A stretch of 64,000 bases of DNA from assembly GCA_035578175.1 (NCBI GenBank), contig JAQMRL010000003.1:27166672-27230671 (forward strand), written 5' to 3'. Under the pieces are notes generated by a model that saw only the letters and a list, made by a program, of their open reading frames with translations, made no database searches and was not told the DNA's origin. Origin of the DNA: Catonia carolina. Taxonomy: Eukaryota; Arthropoda; Insecta; Hemiptera; Achilidae. Of the stretch, positions 22,501-34,272 are shown in pieces; positions within the stretch are counted from its first letter, which is position 1, and each line of letters begins with the position of its first letter. Made by a program: the position numbers and the translations under genes.

Positions 22501-22648
22501 GATTAGATTGTAGATGTTTTGCAATTTAAAACAATACCAACATATTTTATTGTGGTCAATCAATTCTTCGATTAAAAAACATAAGAATGTTTCGGTTTAT
22601 ACAGCCTAATCATATTGATATGTACGAGATAGGCTGACAACTAATGAA

Positions 22649-23577
22649 CACATGCTTGTAGAACGCGAACAAAATGAACAACGGAAGCGCGCCTGGTGAC
22701 ATTTGGAAGTACTATATCTCCTTTATACGCTTGCGTAGTTTGAAAACGTTGCGTTCATCCAGTTTGTTTTTAGTAGTGGAAGTATGGCGTCATTTTCTGA
22801 TGCTATGTCACACACGTACGTGGTGCTTCACGTTATTTATGTTTTCACGTTATATATAAAGTGTTGTTATCGAATTTACCACGACAAAGGAGACGACGAT
22901 TTTTTTAATATTGTGACGGGGGACAAGTCATGGGTTCATCATTACGACCCCGAAGAGAAAAGGTAAAACGCTGAATATCGTCATCCACATTCTCCCAATG
23001 TGGAAAAGTTCATAATACAAGCATCCGCAAAAAACTTCTTTTGAGTGTGTTTTGGGATGCTTACCGAGTTTACGTGACTGATTACCTGGAACGAGGGGCA
23101 ACAGTAAATTTTACTTAGTACACATTCTAAAGCACCTCCGATGTCGAGTTTGTCGTGCTAGAGGTATCCTGGCGCCAATTATCTTACAACATGACAATGC
23201 TCGTCCACACACTTCGTGTGCAACTGAAGAGGCTTTGAGAAACCTGAAGTTTGAACCAATTCCACACCCTCTTTATTCTCCCGATCTCGCACCTTGCGAT
23301 TTTTATCTCTCTCCTCTACTCAAGAGAGACGTTAAGGGTGATCATTACAGCTCGAACAATGAGGAATGCAGCTATTGCGTCCTGGAATCGAGAAAAGTCG
23401 GAAGAACTTTTCAGTGACGAAATGAAAAAACTTGTTTTACGTTGTAAGAAATGTGTAATGCATAAAGATGACTATGTTGAAAAATAAATACATGATTTTG
23501 AAGGTTGGGCATTTTGCTTTAATTGTTTTTGTACCCGATAATGTTATTTGTTTTTGTTCGCGTTTTACAAGCATGTG
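22649..23577 (+). mobile_element. mariner element, internally deleted
   Basis: Terminal inverted repeats: CACATGCTTGTAGAACGCGA at 22,649 and its counterpart ending TTTTACAAGCATGTG at 23,577, with about two mismatches over 27 bases. TA follows on the right; the left flank is AA, probably a mutated TA. At 929 bp it is some 350 bp shorter than a complete mariner, and the missing part corresponds to the N-terminal DNA-binding half of the transposase. Confidence 0.75.
22784..23487 (+). pseudogene. mariner transposase pseudogene
   Basis: A short N-terminal piece (MASFSDAMSHTY) is joined by a deletion to the catalytic half. FNIVTGDKSWVHHYDPEEKR carries the first Asp, LQHDNARPHTS near 23,190 the second, and LYSPDLAPCDFYLSPLLKRD near 23,275 the third, in the D,D34D arrangement of mariner. 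The frame then runs to VEK and a TAA at 23,487. A stop follows EEKR, and at least two frameshifts occur in the middle. All three Asp codons survive although the protein cannot be made. The HTH region is lost. Confidence 0.75.
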
Positions 23578-24620
23578 TACATAAGTTATCAGTCCTCTCT
23601 CGTATTTGTGTTGTGAATGTAGATACTTGTATTTACTGAACAACATTTCCTGAAGTACTCACTTCAAAATGACAAATCTAACAAATCAGGTTGAAAAGGG
23701 TAGGTTGAAAAAGAAAAAAAAAAAAAAAAAAAAAAAAAGAAAAAAAAAGGTTGAAAAGGGTAGCAAATAAAAAAGATTTGGGTTGTAATTTAAATAAGGT
23801 TTTAAAATTTTTATCATTTTTTAAATAGCTAATTAATTGTAAATAATGTTGTCAGTGATTTTAACATAGGTACGTAAGATGATATTTTATTGTTAGTTGA
23901 TAATGATTTTCTGTGACAATGGTTCATAATTATGACTATTATAAATTCTCACAAATAAAACATATAATATGAAATAAGAATGGTAAATTTGACAGAAGAG
24001 TTGCAAGTTTTTGAAATAGCTTCATTCAGAAATTTATATGTGTCACAATAATTATTATTTTAATTATAATTCTGTTGGTATTGAAATATAAAACTTCTCT
24101 AATTGATTTCACGATGTAGAATAACATTGAGGGCACAGGTTGACACACAGTAGCTATTGTAATGAAACTGTCACTTGAATTTGTATTACAAATATATACC
24201 TGTTAACTTTTGTATTCAAATATGCATTGTACAGTTTCTAATGTTAGATACGAGATTAGTGTACATCAGTAAATATATTCACAGGATTGTTAAGCTTTGT
24301 TGAAAACTGTTCTGTGTTATTTCGCTTGGCACAGAAAGAGCTATTCTTCAATATGTCTCTCAGCGATGTTTGCCATCGCTCTGACAACACTGTTTCTTCT
24401 TTCTATATAATGCTAGTTGTTGAACTTGTGTTTATTTGTTGATTTTAATCAGATTGTCTGCCATTTTATTTTAAAGCTTAACATAAATTGTCTCTTATTC
24501 AAGAGTTTATAGAACACACAGGTTAGTACAACTGCAATAACATACGAGAATGTTTGACGTACTTCAATTACAAAAGGCTATAGCCTACTTTTTGTTTTAA
24601 AATCAAATATATTTTTTCAG
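23578..24620. other. AT-rich spacer
   Basis: Apart from the poly(A) insertion at 23,688-23,763, no feature is recognised. Confidence 0.3.
23688..23763. repeat. Poly(A) tract between 16-bp direct repeats
   Basis: AGGTTGAAAAGGGTAG occurs at 23,688-23,703 and again at 23,748-23,763. Between them lie about 44 bases made of GTTGAAAAAG and a long A run. It looks like a retrotransposition product consisting of tail only, flanked by its target duplication; replication slippage is the alternative. Confidence 0.6.
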
Positions 24621-24624
24621 AAGA

Positions 24625-25080
24625 TCGAAATAATATTGCATTCAGCAGATGTAAAGTACCTGGGGCTTCATCTGGTCCACCGACTCACGCGGACGAATTA
24701 TATTTTGACGAAACGAAGACAAATTAGACTTGAAACTCAAAAAAAAACTCAGATAAAATTTTACAAGGTGATAGTTGCTCTGGTTCTACTCTATGGAAGT
24801 GAGCCGTGGATTAGTACCAGACTACAGGAGAGTAGAGTACAGGCGGCAGAGATACAATTCCTGCAAAGAACAAGGGGTTGCAAAAGTAGAATTACTAAGA
24901 AATGAGAACATAAGAATGGAAATGGATGTTTACAACCTTAAAGGGAATATTGCAGAATATCGAAATCGATGGAGAGAGCACTTAGAGAGAATACCTAAGG
25001 GGAGGATACCCCTCAATATTTTGCACACAGAAAGAAGAAGAGGAGAGATTGTAGGAGGCAAAAAAGGCAATAAAATTCAA
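24625..25080 (+). pseudogene. LINE reverse transcriptase, C-terminal fragment
   Basis: The first frame reads VKYLGLHLVHRLT, then KFYKVIVALVLLYGSEPW, VQAAEIQFLQRTRGC and SRITKK. After a frame change it continues NENIRMEMDVYNLKGNIAEY, RNRWREHLERIPKGRIP and ends in an Arg/Gly-rich tail. These are the consecutive C-terminal boxes of insect endonuclease/RT LINEs of the type also seen at 4.7-7.7, 35.2, 37.4 and 39.1 kb. About 150 codons of the 3' end are kept, with few breaks. The clade (RTE-like or related) is not resolved. Confidence 0.65.
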
Positions 25081-25084
25081 TAGT

Positions 25085-25275
25085 TTGTCGCTATTGTGAG
25101 TCGGAACTGGCAGGAGCCTAATCCTTGATTGTAAGAAGAAGAAGAACTGAGGAACATGTTTTGGTTAACTGGGAGACGCTCACAAATATCAACAGAATCA
25201 AAAATGACGCTAAACAAGTGACTTTTGAAACCTGTGTGGATGTAGGGTATATAACTGTGGTAGACAACAAAAAAT
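25085..25275 (+). pseudogene. LINE C-terminal CCHC-type tail fragment
   Basis: In-frame residues CRYCESELAG, then RRRRTEEHVLVNWETLTNIN, resemble the C-terminal 'C.YC....ET.EH.L..C..L...R' zinc-binding motif of several non-LTR elements; the second Cys pair is damaged. It follows the previous fragment but probably belongs to a different LINE. Confidence 0.4.
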
Positions 25276-25324
25276 TCTAATATTGTCATTGTAGAACGTT
25301 TTCAGACAAAATGTTTATAAATTA

Positions 25325-25515
25325 CGACATCATGGTTTATACGAAATAAACAAAGTATCTAGGCGCCACAACGACATACGATTGAACTCAGTAAGACTAG
25401 AAATTATACGATTTCGTAGAACATACGATCAAAGGCTGAATGGACATCCGAATCATTTCGCGATAAACTTACTAGGCAACACAAACTATACTTTTACGTG
25501 ACATCAGATACAATG
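25325..25515 (+). pseudogene. Jockey-like LINE extreme C-terminus
   Basis: The frame reads SVRLEIIRFRRTYDQRLNGH and PNHFAINLLGNTN, equivalent to the 'YE.RL..HPN..A..LLDNS' end of Jockey-type ORF2. Confidence 0.5.
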
Positions 25516-26215
25516 TGTTAGAATTAAGTACTCGATTTGAACACATTTAACTTAACTTTTACAAACATATGTATAGGCTATATTATACTTTTTATATAAA
25601 TTTTTAATCATTTCGAATTAATTTATTTTAAAAAGTTGTTTAAAAAATATTACATGTAACATTTATTATTAATGTAAAGTAATGTTGATTGTTGTTTATT
25701 CAGTGTTCATTTTATTACTTATTGTTCTTGTTTCGGTATAAAAAAGACAAATTTAATTTTACTGATTTGATATTAAAAAGAAAATCTGATATGAATTTTA
25801 TTGATTCACGGTTCTAATAATTATCAATATTGTTCAGTTTTATAAGACAAAGAAATATAAATTCTGGTAGCAACACATTTTGTTATACATTTAAATTTTA
25901 TAGGAAATGATATGTCAGCAACTGAAATGTCAAAAGGGAGTAAAGGAGAATAACTTCCCATGTTTAGCTAAAATGATAAAGGGAATTTAAAAAAAACAAT
26001 GAAAATTCAACCGCTACATATTCCTAATGTTGCAATTCAAAGACATCAAAAATACACACAAATAAAGTGTATGTTGTTGATTTTTAACTCACTATTACCT
26101 CCGTACGTCAGGTGCGTAAGCTGTTGATTGTTCTTGAATAATTATTTCATTAATTTTGATTTTAGCTTCCTCATTTGCATTACAGTAGATTTTTGAAAAG
26201 TAACAGGAGGTATTA
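25516..26215. other. AT-rich stretch without recognisable features
   Basis: No gene or repeat seen. Confidence 0.3.
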
Positions 26216-26219
26216 ACCG

Positions 26220-26305
26220 TCTTCGTGACCCAGAAGTTTACGTGCTAGATTACAAAGCGGTAAGGGTTGCGGATTTGATTCCCATCTAAGGTCTGTAATT
26301 TTTTG
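26220..26305 (+). repeat. tRNA-like SINE head fragment
   Basis: Box-A-like GTGACCCAGAAGTTTACG and box-B-like GGATTTGATTCCC, followed by ATCTAAGGTCTGTAATTTTTT. The part after box B resembles the fragment at 1,152-1,228. Confidence 0.4.
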
Positions 26306-26334
26306 GATTTCTACAGATTTGTTTTACTGTTATT

Positions 26335-26765
26335 AGATCTCTCAGCTTCCCGTTTTTCACAGCCAATTACCTTATGTCTTTCAAGTCGCCATCTCTCAGA
26401 TTCCATGGTACCGTTGCGTCTTAGGTCTCCTGTACTCATTTATCCGAGGGCGACCTCTTCTTGTTCTATTTTCTTGACGGAAATAGATAGCTGTTCGGAG
26501 CCATTTATCCGCTTTTACTCTTTGGAGTCGTCAACACCATGCCATACCAATTCTCTATTATATTTACAATGGTATCCTGCGAACCGTCAATTACCTTATT
26601 TCTGAATTTCTTTCGTGCTCTCATCTGGGGACCCAGTACTACCTTTGCATACATAACATCTTTAGATCCTTCATCATTCGTTTATTTCTGATTCATATTT
26701 TCTAGTAGGCCTACTGAGCACCATAATGCAGTTTTGAACTCCAATACAGGTACAACTTCTTTAAT
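26335..26765 (-). pseudogene. LINE reverse transcriptase C-terminal remnant (very degraded)
   Basis: The reverse strand gives ENWYGMVLTTPKSK, and in another frame DKWLRTAIYFRQENRTRRGR and PRINEY. This fits the end-of-ORF pattern 'WYGH..RM.......L.W.P...RRRGRPR..W'. Multiple frame changes are needed, so only the general LINE assignment is offered. Confidence 0.4.
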
Positions 26766-26769
26766 AACA

Positions 26770-27844
26770 AACTTCATCCTCATCGGTGTTCTACAAGACT
26801 AGAGCTCTGGTTTGGCAATTTAAACACGTTTAAATTCCCGTTCCATATTCTGCAGTGTTAGATAAAACCAAGCTGTTTATTCGACTTAAAAACAAATTAA
26901 AACAGTAAGTTTATACGTGTGAACATTTTTAGAATTCGATTGTTAATAGGACATGGTGCATTGCATTCCGTAGTCAAGCATGATGCAAATATGCCACCGA
27001 GTTATCGCATTATAATGTGTAGTATATAAATTATATTAATTAATTTCTCACAATCTCATTTTATGTCTTCGATTTTCAAATCTCCAACTGTGGAAGATTC
27101 TTTTGCTTCCTTAACCAATGTGATTTGAAAACTTTTAGAAAAACTAAGATAATACAGGGCTTTTTACTAAAACGTTTAACTGGAATTTTTTGGAAAACGT
27201 TGGAACTGGAATTCAAGAAATAATATTTTTTTAAAATTTGTTTCATTTCAACCTACAAATTATTTTCAACATAAGAGAAAATAAACCTCAATTTTCCCCC
27301 TTAGAAAATTATAGTAACAATTATAGAGAAAACAAATTTAAATTACAATAACTTTGTAAATTGTGTCTATTCTCTTGATTATTTTACTACTTATTTAATT
27401 ATACTTAAATTTAGTTTTCGTTTATTTAACTTTTTAAATGGAATAAGTTATTAAAACCATTGAATTGTGAAATCTTGTTTGTGTAACTTTGATTGGAAGT
27501 AACTGTCGGAAAAGTTTTGTTAAAGGACCTTTTCTATTTTCTCCACCTATTGTACTTTTTAAATTTTATTCCTTCGTTCAAGCTTATCGTCTATTGTTCC
27601 CTTTTTAGGTGCTTTGTGAGTACTGTTGATTCAAAAATTATAAATTTTCATGGCGTTATTTTAGAAATGAAAGTACCTATCTAAAGAGGCTTTATACATT
27701 TGAGTATTAGTGCCAAATGTTTTAAAATTATAGACTACACATTTTGTTTTAAATAGTGGTTGTTTATGAACAATAAAGTTACGTTTCGCGCGTAAGGTAC
27801 GGTAATAATAATTATAAGCCAACATGACGTAGTTAAAAGAGGAA
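26770..27844. other. AT-rich stretch without recognisable features
   Basis: No gene or repeat seen. Confidence 0.3.
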
Positions 27845-27845
27845 A

Positions 27846-28150
27846 CTAACCTACCGTGCTGGTGCAGTAATAAAGTCGTCGCCACGTGTCAGCTAATTAA
27901 CTGCTGATTTTTAAAAACAATGGTTCCGTAGTTCGAGTCCTAGTAAAGGTAGTTACTTCTATACGGATTTGAATACTAGACAGTGGTTACAGGTATATTT
28001 CGGCGGTCAGGGTTCAATTAACCATACCCTTTCAGGAATGGTTGGCTTAAGTCAGTACAAGACCTACACCTCATTCACATGTGATACACATCATCCTCAT
28101 CTTCCGGGGTTATGGGTTTGCTGGTTATTATTAAACTGAATAGATGCAAC
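27846..28150 (+). repeat. SINE family S1, copy d
   Basis: Box A (GTGCTGGTGCAGTAATAAAG, AAGTCGTCGCC as in copy a), box B (GTAGTTCGAGTCC), then GGTAGTTACTTCTATACGG, GACAGTGGTTACAGGTA, GTTCAATTAACCATACCC, AAGACCTACACCTCATTCAC and GGTTTGCTGGTTATTATT. Confidence 0.7.
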
Positions 28151-28151
28151 G

Positions 28152-29690
28152 TATACACGTAGGTGACAAAAAATATAAATGTTCCTATTCAAGTTAATCA
28201 TCATTTAAGCAACATAATAAAACATACATTCATTTACTAATAAAGTTTTAATATATACAGTCCACTTCAAACTACCGACTCCCCATTTGTTCTAAATTTT
28301 AAAGAAATTATTCTTTAATTTATTAACAAACAGATCTCTAAATACCTGGATAAAATGGTAAAGTATTTTATAATATTCTTCATACTGTATATCATCACAT
28401 CTTATAATATACAGTACATCATTAATGATCGCTTCTCATTATATGACAGGTAGGCATGTCAGTGCGAATTCACAATCAAGTGGAACGATGTAGGCCTATG
28501 CATAAATAAGTGTAAGTTTATATAAGAAAAAAACTGAATTTGGGCCACTAAAACGACTTCAATATTTTATCCTGGATTCATACGCGGAAACACCCAAATT
28601 AACATTAACAATGCATTTCCGTTTTCAGTATGTTTAGAAAATATGCCAATTCGGTGAACTGCTCTAAAGTAAGAAAAAATATTATAAAAAATGTAAACCT
28701 ACTTACCGGGGAAAAAGATAGAAGTAAAATATAAAAAAATAGAGGAAACGCGAATCGAGAAAAGTGAGAAGAGTGAAAAGTGTGTTGTGGAGTGGAACTG
28801 GAAGAGCGGAAATGAAGGTGGTGTAATAATGTTTGACTAGTTTGGTGGGTGGAGGGTGGAAACGGTACTACTGGTCATGAGGTAGGGGTTAACGGGTTTC
28901 TAAATATACAATGATATAAGTTGGGCTGTGCTGAACCTGGACTCTCTTAATTATTACTGATACCTCTCTTGTCTTCTTTGTCTTCTTCTACATGTTCTTC
29001 TTAAAGCCTCAACTAACAGCGCAGAGGTAACTTTCCTAAACCTGTTAGAAACTTTAAAGTTTCATCGGAGAAAAGTTTACTCTCCTTACCTTAACCTTCT
29101 TTGACCAGACTGCAGTTGAGTAACACCCACTCCGAAATAACACTAAGTACTCCTCTAATATCTTAATGAAATGTTTTGGAAATTATTACAACAATTTGAA
29201 GTGGGATTTAAATCAAGTTCTGTTAAGTTGGTTGTTTGAGATATTAAATTTAAAATAAGTTTCTAAATTCTGCTTTTCGAACTAAATGAAATTTATATTT
29301 AAGCGTACTTATTAGTTGTATAAAATATTTCTTTAGTATTACATTTTGCTTATTTTCTTTCTACACCAATGTTTTATAACAAATATAACCTTGCTTCATC
29401 TGGCATTTAAATCAAAGTTATGAAAGAAAACTTATTTAAGCAATAATCGTCCTGAACGATCAAATAAATATTATAATTTCTTTTTAAATTAGTAAGTAAT
29501 TAATATTGCTAAGTTTTTCTTAATTCCTAAGTTTTTTTCTAATCTAGACATCAAAATTACAATCTGTTCTTACAGTAAAAAACAAGAAAGTAGTACAGTT
29601 AACGCAGAAAACACTAAATGAAAGATTATTATCCATTAATAATATAAATGTTGCAGATAAAGTTAAAAATAATTTTTGAAAGCATTTTAA
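28152..29690. other. Gene-free region with a G-rich patch
   Basis: Positions 28,740-28,900 are purine- and G-rich (GGTGGGTGGAGGGTGGAAACGG) compared with the flanks. No coding frame or element could be named. Confidence 0.3.
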
Positions 29691-29693
29691 ATA

Positions 29694-31660
29694 CCGTATT
29701 TACTCGCGTACCCCACGCAGATATTTTTTAAAATTGCCGCCTGAAAACCTAGGGTGCGTGGCTTACGTGCGTACTACCTTAGCCGCCATAACTTCACCCA
29801 TGTTGTCACTTCTTACATTCTGATTTTAACACACTGGATCAAGGTCAACGACCTCAACTCCCACCACAGCATTTTTGTTGACTCATAATACCGGTATTAT
29901 TTGTTGTATTATTGCTAGCTAGGCCTATAGCGCGTTTAGTCATCTCGAAGTAAGCAGTGTTTCACAGCGCGTTTATTCGTCCTTGTATAACATACATCAT
30001 GAGTACAACCAAAGGTTTACGTTTGCGTTCTTTTACCGCGAGTGAGAAATTAAATGTAGTGCGAGAAGCTGAGAATATCGGAAACCGAACAGTGGGTAGA
30101 ACATTTGACATAAATGAAGCATGTATACGAGATTGGAGGAAGAAAAAGAATCTTCTCTTGAAAACTTCTGCTAACAGGAGAGCTTTCAGAGGATGTAAAC
30201 CAAAATATGATGAAATTGAAAAGGAACTTGTGCAGTACATATGAGAAAACGCCAATTTGGTTATGGTATTTCTGTTGAAATATGCCAAAATAAAGGTATA
30301 AAAATAGCAGAAAGTAAAGGTATTCTTAATTTTAAGGCCAGCAGAGGATGGATAGTTAGGCTTTTCAAAAGAAATTATTTAAGTTTAAGAAAGCGAACAC
30401 GTATTGCACAAAGGTTACCGGATGAATATGAGGAGCAAATAACAATTTTTTTAAAACACGTTATAGATATGAGGAAAAGTACAATTTCTCTTTAGCCCAA
30501 ATTGGCTATTCAGACTCCTGTTTATTTTGAGAGCCCTTCCAAAACAACAGTAAAAAAGAAAGGAGAAAAAACTGTTTCAGTGCGGACAGCAGGCTATAAA
30601 AAATTACGATGTACCGTAATGTTGTGTATTACGGCGGACGGGAAGAAATTACCTCCGTATATTATTTTTAAGAGAAAAACCATACCGAAAACAAATGTTT
30701 CTGGCATAAGTGTGGCGGCGCAAGAAAGCGGGTGGATGGACAGCGATTTAGTTGTTGATTGGGTAAAAAAGGTGTGGAACCGTCGTCCCGGAGCTTTGTT
30801 GAACCCACATAACATGTTAGTCATGGACAGTTTTAGGGGACATCGAACTGACGAACTAAAGAAAATGTTAAACAAAGATAATAGTTTTCAAGTGATTTTT
30901 CCGGGAGGTTTGACGTGTTTGTTACAACCGTTGGATGTGTGCGTTAATCGACCATTCAAAGCTACTTTTAATAAATTTTGTATGAATTAGATGGCTATGA
31001 AAGAACACGCGCATACACCATCTAGAAAAATCAAGAGGCCAGAGCTTAATTTAATTTGCGAGTGGATCAAAACTGCATGGTTGCAGATAACAGAAGAAAC
31101 TGTTGTTAAAAGTTTTAAAAAATGCGGAATTTCAAACAATTTGGATGGCACAGAGGACGATTTCCTGTGGATGGATGGTAGTAATGACGAAGATGAGAGT
31201 GACACAAGCGAAGGTGTACCAGATCCCTCTGACATCGAAGGAAGCAGTTCAGACGAACTATGACAGGTAACAGGTTAATTTTTTATGAAAATACTAAAAC
31301 AAAAGAATTTACAACGTCGTTTATTATTTTATGTAAACTTGCAGCAATCGTTTTATTTTTTACAGGTCAACAAGGCTGTCAAAAATAAACTTTTGGGTAT
31401 ATGGACTCATAAGATGCGTTTTTATGTTCAATTAACTAATAAATACTTGCCTCTTGATTTGAATTTAACCATTACTGTCATTTTTAAATTTGTTGTAAAA
31501 ATTATTATACTTAACACTTATACTTAATCACATAATAAGTATTGTATGTAAGTTTGACCTTTGTATTTTTTACCGTATTTATTTTTTTTATTTTTTTTTT
31601 AGTTCGTAAAATTCGGGTGCGTGGCTTACGCGGGGGCGTGGGGTACGCGAGTAAATACGG
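29694..31660 (+). mobile_element. pogo/Tigger-type DNA transposon with perfect TIRs
   Basis: CCGTATTTACTCGCGTACC (continuing CCACGC) at 29,694-29,718 is the exact reverse complement of 31,636-31,660, and TA lies on both outer sides (29,692-29,693 and 31,661-31,662). Inside each end, GGGTGCGTGGCTTACG occurs in direct orientation (29,752-29,767 and 31,615-31,630) and may be a transposase-binding site. It is 1,967 bp long and encodes a CENP-B-like transposase with a handful of breaks. Perfect TIRs combined with a broken gene suggest a moderately recent insertion. Confidence 0.9.
29999..31263 (+). pseudogene. pogo/Tigger (CENP-B-like) transposase pseudogene
   Basis: The ATG at 29,999 starts a helix-turn-helix domain (SFTASEKLNVVREAENIGN and a RTFDINEACIRDWRKKK-type second helix pair). 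The second DNA-binding domain is at 30,250-30,480 (GIKIAESKG, ASRGWIVRLFKRNYLSLRKR). The DDE_1 core follows: VYFESPSKTTV, VMLCITADGKKLPPYIIFKR, LVMDSFRGHRTDELK (second Asp) and CLLQPLDVCVNRPFKA (third Asp). The tail is acidic (DGTEDDFLWMDG, then DEDESDTSEG). Breaks: a frameshift at 30,240-30,250; a loss of one A near 30,477; a small deletion near 30,508, where the first catalytic Asp would lie; and a TAG at 30,988-30,990 where relatives have Trp. Confidence 0.85.
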
Positions 31661-31664
31661 TAAA

Positions 31665-33780
31665 ATTTAAAGGTCAAAATATTATCAAATCTGCTACTTA
31701 AGTAAAACACATCGTATCTGTTAAGTCTAGTAAAGTATAGTCGCTGTTATCCAGTAGGCCTACGTTTACCGGGAAATAATTCCGATGTCCGTACAGTCTT
31801 TGCTCGTGTGTTGTCTCAAATCGTGTAATTTCCTGTCCTACTAAAATCTAAGTCCTAAATAGTTGTAGATGTTTCTGTTAAGTACATAACTTGGCATCCC
31901 AAGAGGTGTTAGTAAACATTTAGCGTCGTTTCTTTTCCTTACAACATATTATTATAACCAAACATGCACTTGCTGATAAATAATATACCGGCTTCTGTTT
32001 AAAAAAGGATAGTTTTACAGTTGTTTTAGGATGCAGCATATCACCCGAAGAAAAAGGGATAGATGCGGCATTGTAAGGTTTTTTAAGGTCAAAAATTTTG
32101 TTCAAAAGTTAAATCTAAAATTCCAACAATATTATTAATCGAAGTAAACTTGTTTCTTTACCTGTAAAATATAATTAGAACCCTAAAAACGTGATGGGAC
32201 TTATATTCGTATATTAACGATTTAGAAAATGTGCGCCATTTCTCCCGGATTTATTCTATACCCCACGTCTGTTTGACAGAAATTATAATTAGGCTACTAC
32301 CTTCGGGCATAATGTTAATCAAAAATTAAATAGAACATGCGGTGCTTGTTTTGTTAACAGATTTATCTATAATATATTCTTTAAAGAATAGAAAAAACAT
32401 AAAAAATTAAGTATATTAAAAAGATAAATAAATAAATAGATATATTACGAAGATAATTATCATAAAAAAGTATCTCCCGGTGGAGATACAAAGAATTTAA
32501 CGCTAAATTTTGATTACATTATATTAAAACCTGACTCACAAAAGGGTACGGCTTTATATAAAAATGATGATACATCCTAGTAAAAGAGTAAAGAACGGAA
32601 CTGAACAATAGAACCCAATAGAACGCAACACAACACAATAAAACTTTTTACCCTAAACTAGAAGGTTACTCAAAAACTAAAGCCACCTTCACAAATGTCC
32701 AGCCGACATTTTTCACAATTTGTTTAACTAAACTATTTAAAATTTTAATTGGTAATATTTTAATTTAATAGTCTATTTGACGCAAAGGCTGATTGGTAGG
32801 TCTGATTTTATAATAATCTGAGATTTAAATTTTTACTCAAAGCCTATTTTAAAATATTAACTCTCATTTTGAATTTTGTTTGTTTTTAATTTTTTCCCTC
32901 TAAAGTTTTTTAACTGGGAATCTTATAAAATTTAATGACTTATTGAGGAACGTAATTCAATCACTTTTAAATGGACAGTTTAATAATTAATGGTGACATT
33001 ATAGATTTCCTTATTCAATGTGCTAAATCAGTACAGATTTTTCCACAATATTTAACACATTTTTGTAAAGTTCTAATAGCACATGCAAGAAAAGATTTTT
33101 CTAAAAAGTTCTGAATTTAATTACATCATATACAAAGTATTTAATAATAAATATTTAACAGTATTTAAATAAAGTTAGAAAAAAGAATTACATGAGCAAT
33201 GTGTCTTATACGATATCTTGTAAGACTTTTCTATGGATTCAACTTGTCTTTTGTGTTTCACGGTGCGTTTCTATCTAGCATACCCAGTGGAAATGACAAG
33301 GGTACGTTGGAAACGGTTATTGTCCTACTCAGACGAGAATATCGCACTCGGGTGACGTATAAAAACATTTTCCGTTGAGTCACCAGGATCCAGTACTTAT
33401 ATATTTAAAATTTTTAAAATGTAAAACAGGAAACTTAAATTTCGATTAAAATATTATCTAAAAAGTCACGTTTAGGAAATATCATTAAATTAATTAAAAT
33501 TTTTATTACATCATTCAACTCTTCCAAAATTGGACTACAAATATCATAATGGAATTTATTTATTTTATTTTAGTTAAAATTACAACTGCTTCTGTTAATA
33601 TCGAATAATATGGTAACGATACAGAGTCAGTTGGTTATAAGGTGTAGGGATTCTGAAACTTAAATAGAGATTCAAAGTCGGGACTTTTGGCTTTCCAATT
33701 AGCGCAATTTAACGCACTAACCAATGTATTATCTTGTTTTTATAAGTCTGGTTAAACATGTCCGATACTTATGTTTTTCA
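31665..33780. other. AT-rich stretch without recognisable features
   Basis: No supported gene. A simple AACACAACAC-type stretch is at 32,610-32,640. Confidence 0.3.
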
Positions 33781-33784
33781 CGGT

Positions 33785-34154
33785 TGATGAGCTCTGCTGT
33801 TCCACGCGTTTAGACTCATCAGAACGTTTGCCAGCGTTGTCATATTGTACAAATGTTTCAGTCTGACAAACATTACGTGCGCATGCGTATAAGAGCCGCA
33901 CTAGTTCACTCGTGTCTTGCGTCTTGTACTGAACACGTCGTCGATTAAAGACCGCGTTAACATGCAATATTTTATAATATAATCAGCTGATTGTATGTTG
34001 ATAGGTTATAATATTGTTACTGAAATAATGAAAAACAAAGTAGCTAACGAAATATATAACAGAGCTATGAGAGCAAGTGTTGTCAACGTTTCTGGCAAGT
34101 CATTGGCTAGCTGTGAAGTGGGTAGGGGGCAATATGTACGTTCAGAGCTCATCA
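33785..34154 (+). mobile_element. Non-autonomous TIR element, short copy (370 bp)
   Basis: Starts TGATGAGCTCTG and ends CAGAGCTCATCA, a perfect 12-bp inverted repeat. The interior matches the inverted copy at 63,325-63,913 almost throughout (for example AGAACGTTTGCCAGCGTTGTC, GTATAAGAGCC, GCGTTAACATGCAATA, AAGTCATTGGCTAGCT) but lacks a ~230-base central segment present there. No coding frame is conserved between the copies. The class is unknown. Confidence 0.75.
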
Positions 34155-34160
34155 AAAATA

Positions 34161-34272
34161 GTATAGTAACTTCTCTTTGATAATGTAGTTTCAAAATAGT
34201 CAAGTTTCATAATGTAGTATAGTAACTTCTCTTTGATAATGTAGTTTCAAAATAGTCAATTCTCTAATTACA
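34161..34272. repeat. 56-bp tandem duplication
   Basis: GTATAGTAACTTCTCTTTGA and the next ~30 bases recur with an offset of 56, nearly without change. It begins just outside the TIR element, so slippage next to the insertion is likely. Confidence 0.85.

Noticed and set aside
29962..30288. Minus-strand frame over the Tigger transposase
   Set aside because: It is the antisense shadow of the transposase N-terminus.
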